This document shows, in pieces, positions 10,325 through 20,925 of a DNA stretch of 64,000 nucleotides. Each line of letters begins with the position of its first letter. The stretch's first letter is position 1. The notes below the pieces were generated by a model, which was given only the letters and a program-made list of their open reading frames with translations, was not told the DNA's origin and made no database searches. Position numbers and translations under genes: made by a program. Source of the DNA: Orychophragmus violaceus (taxonomy: Eukaryota; Streptophyta; Magnoliopsida; Brassicales; Brassicaceae); the NCBI GenBank assembly GCA_030180135.1, contig CM058230.1, forward strand, positions 62,032,580 to 62,096,579. The letters are read 5' to 3'.

Positions 10325-11495
10325 TGATATACCATGGATTTTAGGGATTTTAACCATGGTATATGTGTTCTTTATCGAGTCTTTTACTATGTTTTAGAGT
10401 CTTTTCAGGTGTTTATTAGGTACAAGCACATTTGGAGCAGATTTGGTGATTATGGCACTTTCTGGAGCTATTTGGAGTGTTTGGCCGAGAGACAGAGTTC
10501 ACTGTCCAGATTTGAGGATTGCGTCGATCGTTGCACACCTGCATCGATCGATGCATAGCGCGAATGGGCCAAACTCGGCGGTTTAATGAAGAATGCTGAT
10601 ATTGCAGAAAAGCCCAGATATTTACACAGAAGCCCAAAACGTGTTTTAGACTATATATTAGGGTTTTTAGCCACTTGTTTAGGCGACACTTTTCTTAAGT
10701 TTTATTTTATTCCAGAAAGCCTTAGGGGCTGATCCGCTCTCGAAAGAGAGAGGATTTCGAACCCCAGTTCTTTATTTGATTTTATATTATTTGGTTTTCT
10801 ACTTATGATGTTTTCTATTTCGATGAACATGTCTGAGTAGTTTACCTGTTAGGTTGAAGGATTCTCATTAGGGATTTCATGGAACTATAGTTTAAATCAA
10901 TCTGTAGGGATTCATATCTGCTAGTTCTTTATTTAGGTTGTTCTTAATGCTTAATCTGAAGTAGCTAATCAGAATTATGATGTTAGGTTGATTGATACAA
11001 CGAGAGTTGGTTAATTAGCTAGAAAGAACCTAGATGAGCAATTTGATCTACTCGCAAAGAGATTTGGTTTAGTTTAATTGTTAACATATCAAACTTGAAC
11101 TTAATGCTAGTTTAATATGTTAGTAATTGCAAAGAGATTTGGATTGCTGCACTTAGACTTAGAGGATTTTCGCAAAGAGATTTGGTTAATTCTATTTTCG
11201 TGATTTGAGTTCTAGAACAGTTATTGATTAGATCTTGATTGACTGATTGCTTGTGTTCCTGATTTCCTGAGAACTTCTGAAACCTAACGCTTCGCTTCCT
11301 TGCTTACAAACTCGCCTGATTTACTTTTCTGCTTCGCTTTTTAGTTTCTCATCATATTTACTTTCTCCTAGTTTAATATTTTCTGTTCTTAATCTATCGT
11401 TGACCGGAGTCCCTGTGGATTCGATAACCCTATATACTACTTTGACGATACTGTGCACTTGCAGTTTAGAATAGGGTAAAACTTAGAACCTATCA
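10325..11495 (+). repeat. Athila-like 3' LTR (1171 bp)
   Basis: Same termini as the 5' LTR, preceded by the PPT aagtgtgggggagt (10311-10324) and followed by the TSD gagaa. The palindrome pair is at 10521-10554. Confidence 0.92.
10521..10554. repeat. Palindrome pair in Athila-like 3' LTR
   Basis: Same pair as in the 5' LTR, units at 10521 and 10541, unchanged. Confidence 0.9.
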
Positions 11496-11500
11496 GAGAA

Positions 11501-12353
11501 CCAGCTTAGGGCGGCGCCGCAGAGGTTTTCGACAAAGAGCTGGCAGAAGCCGGCGTCGCGTTCCCCTGGAAGCAATTGAGTTAGTCCCATCGCGATGCTG
11601 AAAGCTGTTAGGTATTGTCGCGGGTCTGAGCTGCCATCGTAGGTGGGCAGTTTGATTTTTCCTTGTTATCGGATTGGCGTTCCTATTATTTGCTTGTGAA
11701 CGGCGTGTTCTGCGTTTCTTTTAGGACTCTGTCGATCTCGGGAGCTGAGCTGGTTGCCTTGTGGCCTGTCGACGTCATGTTGTCCAACTGTGCCTTCAGA
11801 AGCTCGATTTCGCTGCCTCTGCCTGGTTCTTCTTCGTGTGCCTTGGACTCGTATGTCGACGCTAGCCGGGGTACGGTTGGTCGTTCGCCTGGCCTGATGG
11901 TTGTGTGTGGGAAGGTATCCACGAATGCTTCTGTGTTTCGGGATGCTTGTTGTTCGGTCGTACGGAGGTTGTCAATCTGCTTGTGGGATGTGTTCTGGGC
12001 GTTTGTGAGTTGTTCGAAGCGGTCGTTGTTGCATTGTTTTAGCTCAACAATCTATGCCATCGGAGTTCTTATGAGAGAAATAGTGTCTTGTTGGTCTTGA
12101 TCGGAGACTTGTACGACGGTCGTCGTTGTTCGTCGTTTCTGGGTGTGCTCGTGGTTCCGATTTGGTTGACTGGGTTGTTGACCATCGACATCTTCGCGTG
12201 GGCTAATGCAGTGTTGAGCCCAGTGGTTTTTGAGAGCTCCAGGGGAGTGAGGGGGTTCGGGTTTGAGGAGCTGGCCGGTGGGCGCGGTAGGTTCGTCCCT
12301 TTGTTTGGATTCGAGTGTTTTGGGTCATTAACTGTTAACGATGGTCTTGTCAT
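11501..12353 (-). pseudogene. Gypsy-A copy 1 gag, N-terminal part
   Basis: Minus-strand open pieces at 12353-12069 and 11922-11686 make the proline-rich N-terminal region and the Gag segment with APEIDRVLKETQNTPF, matching APEIDSVLKEMQNTPF in Gypsy-B gag. They are interrupted by frameshifts and stops. The frame would continue across the Athila-like insertion into 6356-5541. Confidence 0.7.
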
Positions 12354-12390
12354 ATCGGCTTCGTCTTAGAGCGTAAATAAGTTTTATCGG

Positions 12391-12410
12391 TCCCCACAGA
12401 CGGCGCCAAT
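12391..12410 (-). other. Gypsy-A copy 1 primer-binding site
   Basis: On the minus strand attggcgccgtctgtgggga follows the LTR end directly. TGGCGCCG...GGGGA is the usual plant Gypsy PBS type. The same sequence occurs at 17774-17793 in copy 2. Confidence 0.75.
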
Positions 12411-12814
12411 TGTTGTTACGGAAATTCGACCTAGTCAATATTACGGGCTACAATCTGAAATGTCCGAAATACGAGGTGAGATATGAATTATAAGTGAGGT
12501 CAAAACTGTTCTTTATTGATCTTAAGGCCGAAGCCGAGCTATGAGCAGGATGGTACGAGGTATGAGTCCATCGAATGACGTGCTCACTAAACAATGCTTG
12601 AGGTCGGATCTTTATAGAAGTAGCTCAGCCTCTCGCAGGTTACAATCTATCCCAAATGAAGAGTGAAGGGTCCTATTTATAGTGCTTGGATGCTGACTTC
12701 TCCTTGGGCCGTTGACTCCTTAACGGGCTTGTCTTCTTGGGCCGACATCGAATATGATTAATTTAGACAAGATTTCTAATGGGCTTTGGATGGGTGTTAA
12801 ACCCATATCCAACA
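12411..12814 (-). repeat. Gypsy-A copy 1 5' LTR (404 bp)
   Basis: Read on the minus strand it starts TGTTGGATAT and ends ...AACAACA, directly followed by the PBS. A minus-strand TATAAATA lies at 12675-12682. The 404-bp copy at 17794-18197 is nearly identical. Confidence 0.85.
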
Positions 12815-14653
12815 AACACTTAAGTCAAACATTCTCTAGTGGTAGCAGCACTCTGCATTTTGGTGTGAATGTAGATATTCAATCTCGGGTCTAGATTAAA
12901 GAGATGAGAGTTTAAAACTATTACCATATCTCACCCACATCTGAGGCTGGATCCCACTACATTTGCGGATCAGGAAGGGGAATTTAGGGCTCATAGTCTT
13001 CAACTCTTTGTAATTCTTCTCAACGAACGTTCTGAATCGAAACAAAAAACCTCCAAAAGGTCATAAACAATTGAAAACTTAATGGAAATTTAGTGGTCTA
13101 GTGAATCGCCGATCTCACAAATTTGCTTTGATCAAACACGAAAAATGAAAGGGAAGCCAAGGGAACCTGGCGGAAGCGCTAGCTGGAGATCATTGACAGA
13201 GAAGAATCTTGAGCTCTTTGAGAGACCTCGATATGTTTCCTCTCCATGCCATCGGCCTTCTTTGTGCCCAGCTTCACTTAACGCCCTCGTGATGAATTTG
13301 TAAGCCTCGTCTTCCATCTTGAGCTTGCACACAATCGTATGAAAGAAGGATTTTGCATCGCTGTAATACTCAGCTCCTTCTTCTATCTTAGATGATGTTG
13401 TCAACGTTTCCCATCAATTGCATCCATAGATTCCTTTTTCTTCTGCTGGTAGACAGAATTGGACAGATTTATTTCTTCACATGAGCAATAACCAGCGGTA
13501 ATGGATATACGAAGAAGGTATGATGGTGGCGTTAGGTTTTCTGGGCTACTGGTGGAGGATTTATACGACCGCGTCGACTGAGAGATGAAACGGCAGGAAT
13601 TGAAGTCTATGAAGAATTTATTAACTGTTAAAGACATCCGGAAGGCAGTAAATACATTTAAAAGGGGTCGAAGAAAATAGGGAGTGGATGAGGATGCGTA
13701 ACTGAGGATCGATTAATAACAGCTCATGAAGCTGGGATGCATCTAGATGTTAACGAAGGATCTGGAACGGTTTGGAAGAAGTGTACGGAAAAGATGTGGA
13801 TGCCATAGTTCAAGCGTTATGGGCTAAGTGGATATATTGTGGAGAGGTAAGAAAGAAATATGGGCTTTTGAATAAGTTTTCCTCAAAGTCCAATGTTTTA
13901 AGAAAATAGGACACGTGGCTTCATGGTTGGAGAGAATCTTCTGTAATTATATATAGATTTTGGCATTTCTCGATTAAGATTTTAGATTTGGGGAAAACCA
14001 GCTTTTAGTTTGGGTTAATTGAGGTCTGGGTTTTATAACTATAACGGGTCATAACCCAAGTTTAATCAAGTATAATTGGATCTGAAGTCGGTTATAATTG
14101 TTTAAGTTCAATAACAAAATAGTAAACCATCAAAATAAGCGGTTTTTGTGGTATTGTATTTCGGAGTTGGTTTAATTATGTGAAGAAATCAGATTTGAAC
14201 TTTTTCTTAGAGATATTTAAATCTGAAATTTTTATTATGTGGATTGGCATACTTCCATGAATATTTGATGCTATATGTTATTTTTGGTGGAAAAATAGAT
14301 CGTTAACCTTTAACAAAAACAAAACAATGTACACTCTGGTTGAGACTCACACCCATTAGGCCACCAACGCTTTTGCTTCAAAAGGTCATTATAAATTTAA
14401 ATCTACGGAAGCAAATTTTGGTCGCAAATTTATTTGCTTCATATGTCATTTACGCTGCGGAGAGAAACCTTCCATGTTTCTAAACATGTTGAATCTATCG
14501 TTTATTCACCATCTTTCAAAATATTGAGCCTGTACTTTACTCACCATCTTTCAAAATCTTCAGTCTACAGTCTTAAGGTGGCATCAAATATGTGTGAACA
14601 GGCAGTGGAACCTGAAGAATGTAAAACACCATATAACAACACATACATATAAA
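12815..14653. other. Flank of Gypsy-A within the duplication, copy 1
   Basis: This is sequence outside the Gypsy-A LTR, present also at 18198-20036. Apart from the PAH-like fragment on the minus strand (13132-13427), I see only AT-rich sequence without coding potential, including a short direct repeat caccatctttcaaaat at about 14508 and 14540. Confidence 0.5.
13132..13427 (-). pseudogene. PAH/SIN3-like gene fragment, copy 1
   Basis: A minus-strand frame of about 90 codons has KSFFHTIVCKLKMEDEAYKF, then EETYRGL and NDLQLALPPG. The spacing and hydrophobic pattern (helix, E/D-x-Y-x-x-F/I, then ELY-like and DLL..FLP-like segments) resemble a single paired amphipathic helix domain of plant SIN3-like proteins. 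This is inferred by eye. An upstream ATG (13427) giving MDAIDGK is out of frame by one shift, so the copy appears broken. The copy at 18515-18810 is the same. It could instead be an unrelated lineage-specific ORF. Confidence 0.3.
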
Positions 14654-14894
14654 TAGAGATGTTAATACGGGTAAAATAACCCAACTCAAACCCAATCCAT
14701 AAAAACTCAATTTATAAAAACCCAACCCATAATAAATCCAAATATTTTGTTTGTTAATGGGTAATACCCATGTATAGCTTTTTAAGCTTTGGATATACCC
14801 ATGGATATCCATATTTTGATACTAATATTGTTTTTCACTAAATGTTAACATTTTGTCAAATTTCCTCAGTCCGTTTAACCTGTTTAAATTTTTT

Positions 14895-15145
14895 CGTACT
14901 TTTAAACGGGTCTAAACTGGCGGGCTAGGTCTAAATATAAACAGGCTTAACCGGACGGGCTTAAAAGGGCACGGGTCCAAATATAAATGGGCTTAATGGA
15001 CGGGCCTAAACGGGTCTAAATATAAACGGGCTTAACCGGACAGGCCTAAACGGGTCTAAATATAAGCAGGCCTAAACGAGTCTAAATATAAACGGGCCTA
15101 AACAGACCTAAACAGGCCTAAACGGGTCTCAATATAAACATGTCT
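14895..15145. repeat. Minisatellite 1 in hAT-like element, copy 1
   Basis: Variant repeats of about 26 bp built from AAACGGGTCTAAATATAAAC and GGGCTTAACCGGA phrases. Confidence 0.8.
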
Positions 15146-15169
15146 AAATGGGTATGAGTCTAAACATGA

Positions 15170-15530
15170 TTTTACGTTTTTGGCGGGAAAATAGAATTTT
15201 ATGTTTTGTCGAGAAAACATAATTTTACTTTTTGCGGAAAATGAGATTTTACGTTTTTGGCGGGAAAACGAGATTTTACGTTTTTGGCAGAAATTTAGTT
15301 TTACGTTTTTGGTGGGAAAACGAGGTTTTGTGTTTTTGGCGAACAAACAAGATTTTACGTTTTTGACGAGAAAACAAGATTTTACGTTTTTGGTGGGAAA
15401 ATATAATTTTATGTATTTGTCGAGAATACTGAATTTTACGTTTTTGTGGGAAAATGAGATTTTGAGTTTTTGGCAGAAAAACATAAATTTGTATTTTGGC
15501 GGAAAAATATAATTTTACGTTTTTTGAAAA
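15170..15530. repeat. Minisatellite 2 with E2F-type sites, copy 1
   Basis: Units of about 27 bp of the form GATTTTACGTTTTTGGCGGG plus AAAACGA. Two units hold an exact TTTGGCGGGAAA (15179-15190 and 15256-15267), which fits the plant E2F consensus; others are one- or two-base variants. Because the unit is a multiple of three, both strands show open frames of 9-residue repeats, which I regard as spurious. Confidence 0.85.
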
Positions 15531-15606
15531 AAACAGAAATTATAAAAATTTAATAAATAGATTATTATAAATAAAAAAATTATGATGATTGATGGGTACG
15601 ATAAAT

Positions 15607-15763
15607 AAACTGAAGTTTTGGTTTACGTCGTGGTCGGTACATATATAAGTGATCTTATGTATTTCGACCTAGACGACGACGAGAGAGCGCCGCCCAGACA
15701 GTTTTTCTCAGAGAGAAAAACACAGAAACCTCGAGAAAACTCAGTTCCCAGGAGATCCGATTC
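15607..15763 (+). repeat. Copia-A LTR fragment in duplication copy 2
   Basis: Matches 3974-4132 of the Copia-A LTR, including the TATA-like box, then jumps directly to Gypsy-A sequence equivalent to position 5240. The palindrome array lies just outside the duplicated segment. Confidence 0.85.
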
Positions 15764-17736
15764 CTGCAAAGTTTCTTTGAAAATAAGGTTAATCAAGCTT
15801 CCGGTGTCGACCAGGGCTCTGGCGATTCTTTAGTTGTTTATTTGGAGTTTGATAACGAGTAGATCGTAGCTTGGTTTTCCCGGTTCTTCTCGGTTCTTGT
15901 TGGTGAAGGAAATCTTGTCTTTGCCTTTTGCCTTGCTGGTGTGATTTCTTTCTAGTTCCGTGCTTTCTTCCGGTCTAAGGTTCTTGCGAGGTCTGCCGAG
16001 TCGTCGTGGCTGGGGAATCCTCCCAATATCATGTTGATGCGTCTTCTTGGTGAATGCTTTCCAGCTTCATTGTTTCCTTGAGCTCGCTTGTGTGACTCTC
16101 CGTCGGCATTGTCTTGCTCGGCTCGCTGTGCGTTTCCGGATCTTTTGTTCTTTCCTCTGATAAGCCAAACTCGCTCGCTGTCGTTCGTTGCTTATTTTTC
16201 GGCTTGCGTCATTTGTGCATTTCGGTTTGTTATGTTTGTGTCTCCCCTTTGGTATTCTCCGAGGAGGAGGTTCTGTAGGTGACGACACTCGTCGGTGTCA
16301 TGTCCTGATCTTTGGTGGTATGTGCAGAAAGGTATGTCCTTATCTCCCGCGTTTGCGCCTTTGTTTTTAGTGTGGTTCCTTGGGTTGCCCTGCAGGTCGT
16401 GCTCGCCGGCGAGGTGGGCCGCCGTTTTCTTGCCTTCCTTCTTTGATTTTTTGTATTCTTGATTGTAGTCTTGGCGCAGTTCGACGTATTCTTGCGCCGA
16501 CTCCTTTTCTTTTGTAGGCTTTATTGTCCCAAACTTTTTGGGGAGTAGTTATCTTTCCTCCTCTATCTCGATGAAGATGGCGGCCCGATGGAGGGCGTCT
16601 TTGAGACTTTGCCGTTTGTTCAGGGCCAGCTCGCTGCGAAACGGCGATTCGTACCAGAGCCCGCTCCATAATGCGGGTAGCCCTTCGCTGTCGGTGACTG
16701 AGATTTTCGAAACGATGTCTTGAACCTATCGATGTACGACCTTAAGGATTCATGTTCTTCTTGGTTGATCGACCAGAGGTCGGCGCTCGAAGCTCCCTGT
16801 TGAATGAACATTGAGTAGTGCTTGAGGAATGTGGTCATTAATTGCTGATAGCTGTCGATGGAATATGATTCCAGCCGCGAGAACCAGCTTAGGGTGGCGC
16901 CGCAGAGGTTCTCGACAAAGAGCTGGCAGAAGCCGGCGTCGCGTTCCCCTGGAAGCAATTGAGTTTATCCCATCGCGATGCTGAAAGCTGTCAGGTATTG
17001 TCGCGGGTCTGAGCTGCCATCGTAGGTGGGCAGTTTGATTTTTCCTTGTTATCGGATTGGCGTTCCCGTTATTTGCTTGTGAACGGCGTGTTCTGCGTTT
17101 CTTTTAGGACTCTGTCGATCTCGGGAGCTGAGCTGGTTGCCTTGTGGCATGTCGACGTCATGTTGTCCAACTGTGCCTTCAGAAGCTCGATTTCGCTGCC
17201 TCTGCCTGGTTCTTCTTCGTGTGCCTCAGACTCGTATGTCGACGCTAGCCGGGGTACGGTTGGTCGTTCGCCTGGCCTGATGGTTGTGTGTGGGAAGGTA
17301 TCCACGAATGCTTCTGTGTTTCGGGATGCTTGTTGTTCGGTCGTACGGAGGTTGTCAATCTGCTTGTGGGATGTGTTCTAGGCGTTTGTGAGTTGTTCGA
17401 AGCGGTCGTTGTTGCATTGTTTTAGCTCAACAATCTATGCCATCGGAGTTCTTATGAGAGAAATAGTGTCTTGTTGGTCTTGATCGGAGACTTGTACGAC
17501 GGTCGTCGTTGTTCGTCGTTTCTGGGTGTGCTCGTGGTTCCGATTTGGTTGACTGGGTTGTTGACCATCGACATCTTCGCGTGGGCTAATGCAGTGTTGG
17601 GCCCAGTGGTTTTTGAGAGCTCCAGGGGAGTGAGGGGGTTCGGGTTTGAGGAGCTGGCCGGTGGGCGCGGTAGGTTCGTCCCTTTGTTTGGATTCGAGTG
17701 TTTTGGGTCATTAACTGTTAACGATGGTCTTGTCAT
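15764..17736 (-). pseudogene. Gypsy-A copy 2 gag
   Basis: Open pieces at 17736-17452, 17305-17069, 16958-16620, 16669-16367 and 16288-16067 follow the order of Gypsy-B gag: proline-rich N-terminus, APEIDRVLKETQNTPF, the CQLFVENLCGATLSWFSRLE core, basic region. At least four frame breaks lie between pieces, so no full protein can be made. Some breaks coincide with those in copy 1, so they predate the duplication. Confidence 0.7.
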
Positions 17737-17793
17737 ATCGGCTTCGTCTTAGAGCGTAAATAAGTTTTATCGGTCCCCACAGACGGCGCCAAT

Positions 17794-18197
17794 TGTTGTT
17801 ACGAAAATTCGACCTAGTCAATATTACGGGCTATAATCTGAAATGTCCGAACTACGAGGTGAGATATGAATTATAAGTGAGGTCAAAAATGTTCTTTATT
17901 GATCTTAAGGCCGAAGCCGAGCTATGAGCAGGATGGTACGAGGTATGAGTCCATCGAATGACGTGATCACTAAACAATGCTTGAGGTCGGATCTTTATAG
18001 AAGTAGCTCAGCCTCTCGCAGGTTACAATCTATCCCAAATGAAGAGTGAAGGGTCCTATTTATAGTGCTTGGATGCTGACTTCTCCTTGGGCCGTTGACT
18101 CCTTAACGGGCTTGTCTTCTTGGGCCGACATCGAATATGATTAATTTAGACAAGATTTCTAATGGGCTTTGGATGGGTGTTAAACCCATATCCAACA
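17794..18197 (-). repeat. Gypsy-A copy 2 LTR (404 bp)
   Basis: Same length and termini as 12411-12814, with very few differences. Minus-strand TATAAATA at 18057-18064. Confidence 0.85.
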
Positions 18198-20028
18198 AAC
18201 ACTTAAGTCAAACATTCTCTAGTGGTAGCAGCACTCTGCATTTTGGTGTGAATGTAGATATTCAATCTCGGGTCTAGATTAAAGAGATGAGAGTTTAAAA
18301 CTATTACCATATCTCACCCACATCTGAGGCTGGATCCCACTACATTTGCGGATCAGGAAGGGGAATTTAGGGCTCATAGTCTTCAACTCTTTGTAATTCT
18401 TCTCAACGAACGTTCTGAATCGAAACAAAAAACCTCCAAAAGGTCATAAACAATTGAAAACTTAATGGAAATTTAGTGGTCTAGTGAATCGCCGATCTCA
18501 CAAATTTGCTTTGATCAAACACGAAAAATGAAAGGGAAGCCAAGGGAACCTGGCGGAAGCGCTAGCTGGAGATCATTGACAGAGAAGAATCTTGAGCTCT
18601 TTGAGAGACCTCGATATGTTTCCTCTCCATGCCATCGGCCTTCTTTGTGCCCAGCTTCACTTAACGCCCTCGTGATGAATTTGTAAGCCTCGTCTTCCAT
18701 CTTGAGCTTGCACACAATCGTATGAAAGAAGGATTTTGCATCGCTGTAATACTCAGCTCCTTCTTCTATCTTAGATGATGTTGTCAACGTTTCCCATCAA
18801 TTGCATCCATAGATTCCTTTTTCTTCTGCTGGTAGACAGAATTGGACAGATTTATTTCTTCACATGAGCAATAACCAGCGGTAATGGATATACGAAGAAG
18901 GTATGATGGTGGCGTTAGGTTTTCTGGGCTACTGGTGGAGGATTTATACGACCGCGTCGACTGAGAGATGAAACGGCAGGAATTGAAGTCTATGAAGAAT
19001 TTATTAACTGTTAAAGACATCCGGAAGGCAGTAAATACATTTAAAAGGGGTCGAAGAAAATAGGGAGTGGATGAGGATGCGTAACTGAGGATCGATTAAT
19101 AACAGCTCATGAAGCTGGGATGCATCTAGATGTTAACGAAGGATCTGGAACGGTTTGGAAGAAGTGTACGGAAAAGATGTGGATGCCATAGTTCAAGCGT
19201 TATGGGCTAAGTGGATATATTGTGGAGAGGTAAGAAAGAAATATGGGCTTTTGAATAAGTTTTCCTCAAAGTCCAATGTTTTAAGAAAATAGGACACGTG
19301 GCTTCATGGTTGGAGAGAATCTTCTGTAATTATATATAGATTTTGGCATTTCTCGATTAAGATTTTAGATTTGGGGAAAACCAGCTTTTAGTTTGGGTTA
19401 ATTGAGGTCTGGGTTTTATAACTATAACGGGTCATAACCCAAGTTTAATCAAGTATAATTGGATCTGAAGTCGGTTATAATTGTTTAAGTTCAATAACAA
19501 AATAGTAAACCATCAAAATAAGCGGTTTTTGTGGTATTGTGTTTCGGAGTTGGTTTAATTATGTGAAGAAATCAGATTTGAACTCTTTCTTAGAGATATT
19601 TAAATCTGAAATTTTTATTATGTGGATTGGCATACTTCCATGAATATTTGATGCTATATGTTATTTTTGGTGGAAAAATAAATCGTTAACCTTTAACAAA
19701 AACAAAACAATGTACACTTCGGTTGAGACTCACACCCATTAGGCCACCAGCGCTTTTGCTTCAAAAGGTCATTATAAATTTAAATCTACGGAAGCAAATT
19801 TTGGTCGCAAATTTAGTTGCTTCATATGTCATTTACGCTGCGGAGAGAAACTTTCCATGTTTCTAAACATGTTGAATCTATCGTTTATTCACCATCTTTC
19901 AAAATATTGAGCTTGTACTTTACTCACTATCTTTCAAAATCTTCAGTCTACAGTCTTAAGGTGGCATCAAATATGTGTGAACAGGCAGTGGAACCTGAAG
20001 AATGTAAAACACCATATAACAACACATA
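18198..20028. other. Flank of Gypsy-A within the duplication, copy 2
   Basis: Copy of 12815-14653 with scattered single-base differences. Apart from the PAH-like fragment nothing codes. Confidence 0.5.
18515..18810 (-). pseudogene. PAH/SIN3-like gene fragment, copy 2
   Basis: The 90-codon frame is the same as in copy 1 (13132-13427), including the frame break near the presumed start. With both copies carrying the same break, the fragment was already non-functional, or simply has another start, before duplication. The domain call is tentative, as for copy 1. Confidence 0.3.
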
Positions 20029-20285
20029 CATATAAATAGGGATGTTAATATGGGTAAAATAACCCAACTCAAACCCAATCCATAAAAACTCAATTTATAA
20101 GAACCCAACCCATAATAAATCCAAATATTTTGTTTGTTAATGGGTAATACCCATGTATAGCTTTTTAAGCTTTGGATATACCCATGGGTATCCATATTTT
20201 GATACTAATATTGTTTTGCACTAAATGTTAACATTTTGTCACATTTCCTCAGTCCGTTTAACCTGTTTAAATTTTTTCGTACTTT

Positions 20286-20540
20286 TAAACGGGTCTAAAC
20301 TGGCGGGCTAGGTCTAAATATAAACAGGCTTAACCGGACGGGCTTAAACGGGCACGGTCCAAATATAAACGGGCTTAATGGACGGGCTTAATGGACGAGC
20401 CTAAACGGGTCTAAATATAAACGGGCTTAACCGGATAGGCCTAAACGAGTCTAAATATAAGCAGGCCTAAACGAGTCTAAATATAAACGGGCCTAAATAG
20501 ACCTAAACAGGCCTAAACGGGTCTCAATATAAACATGTCT
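20286..20540. repeat. Minisatellite 1 in hAT-like element, copy 2
   Basis: About 26-bp variant repeats (ACGGGTCTAAATATAAACGG type), as in copy 1 with small length differences. Confidence 0.8.
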
Positions 20541-20562
20541 AAATGGGTATGAGTCTAAACAT

Positions 20563-20925
20563 GATTTTACGTTTTTGGCGGAAAAATAGAATTTTATGTT
20601 TTGTCGAGAAAACATAATTTTACGTTTTTTGCGGAAAATGAGATTTTACGTTTTTGGCGGGAAAACGAGATTTTACGTTTTTGGCAGAAATTTAGTTTTA
20701 CGTTTTTGGTGGAAAACGAGGTTTTGTGTTTTTGGCGAACAAACAAGATTTTACGTTTTTGACGAGAAAACAAGAATTTATGTTTTTGGCGGGAAAATAT
20801 AATTTTATGTATTTGTCGAGAATACTGAATTTTACGTTTTTGTGGGAAAATGAGATTTTGAATTTTTGGCAGAAAAACATAAATTTGTATTTTGGCGGAA
20901 AAAAATAATTTTACGTTTTTCAAAA
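20563..20925. repeat. Minisatellite 2 with E2F-type sites, copy 2
   Basis: About 27-bp units; exact TTTGGCGGGAAA at 20653-20664 and 20785-20796. One exact site differs in position from copy 1, so sites have been gained or lost since duplication. Confidence 0.85.

Larger units (their letters stand above)
6357..11495 (+). mobile_element. Complete non-autonomous Athila-like LTR retrotransposon
   Basis: It has LTRs of 1172 bp (6357-7528) and 1171 bp (10325-11495), TGATATACC...CCTATCA termini, and a perfect 5-bp TSD gagaa (6352-6356 and 11496-11500). The PBS is Athila-type and a PPT precedes the 3' LTR. The 2.8-kb interior encodes only a gag-like protein; there is no protease, RT, RNase H or integrase. 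The LTRs differ at only a few positions, so insertion is recent. It must rely on proteins from an autonomous relative. It is absent from duplication copy 2, which shows the unfilled target site. Confidence 0.92.
4358..12814 (-). mobile_element. Gypsy-A copy 1: Tat-like Ty3/gypsy remnant, split by an insertion
   Basis: On the minus strand the order is 5' LTR (12411-12814), PBS, gag, aspartic protease, and a 3' untranslated segment resembling that of Gypsy-B. RT, RNase H and integrase are missing, evidently by internal deletion. The 3' LTR was lost where Copia-A abuts at 4357/4358. The gag is cut by the Athila-like element (6357-11495). The gag and protease motifs match those of Gypsy-B, so the two belong to one lineage. 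Confidence 0.8.
3974..15594. repeat. Tandem segmental duplication, copy 1
   Basis: This interval (Copia-A LTR end, Gypsy-A, flank, hAT-like left part) recurs at 15607-20990 at near identity. Copy 1 alone has the Athila-like insertion 6357-11495. Copy 2 alone lacks 4133-5239. The two copies are separated by about 12 bp of filler (15595-15606). The breakpoints lie in a Copia LTR and in a hAT-like element, with no long shared homology. Confidence 0.85.
14654..15594. mobile_element. hAT-like element, copy 1, right end missing
   Basis: It starts TAGAGATGTTAATACGGG after the sequence catataaa, the same target as the complete copy 20037-21157. It ends abruptly after gattgatg at the duplication breakpoint, so the right terminal repeat is absent. 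It contains both minisatellites. No transposase is encoded. Confidence 0.75.
15764..18197 (-). mobile_element. Gypsy-A copy 2 (LTR, PBS and gag only)
   Basis: Minus-strand LTR 17794-18197, PBS 17774-17793 and gag through 15764. The gag is not split here. Protease and 3' region were removed by the 1.1-kb deletion. Confidence 0.8.

Noticed and set aside
12088..12369. Plus-strand ORFs opposite Gypsy-A gag (also 11663-12100, 17046-17381, 17471-17752)
   Set aside because: They are antisense shadows of the GC-richer minus-strand gag; the minus frames match Gypsy-B gag.
15098..15512. Open frames with 9-residue repeats over the hAT-like minisatellites, on both strands (also 20594-21016)
   Set aside because: The 27-bp unit is a multiple of three, so stop-free units keep several frames open. 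There is no start context or non-repeat domain.
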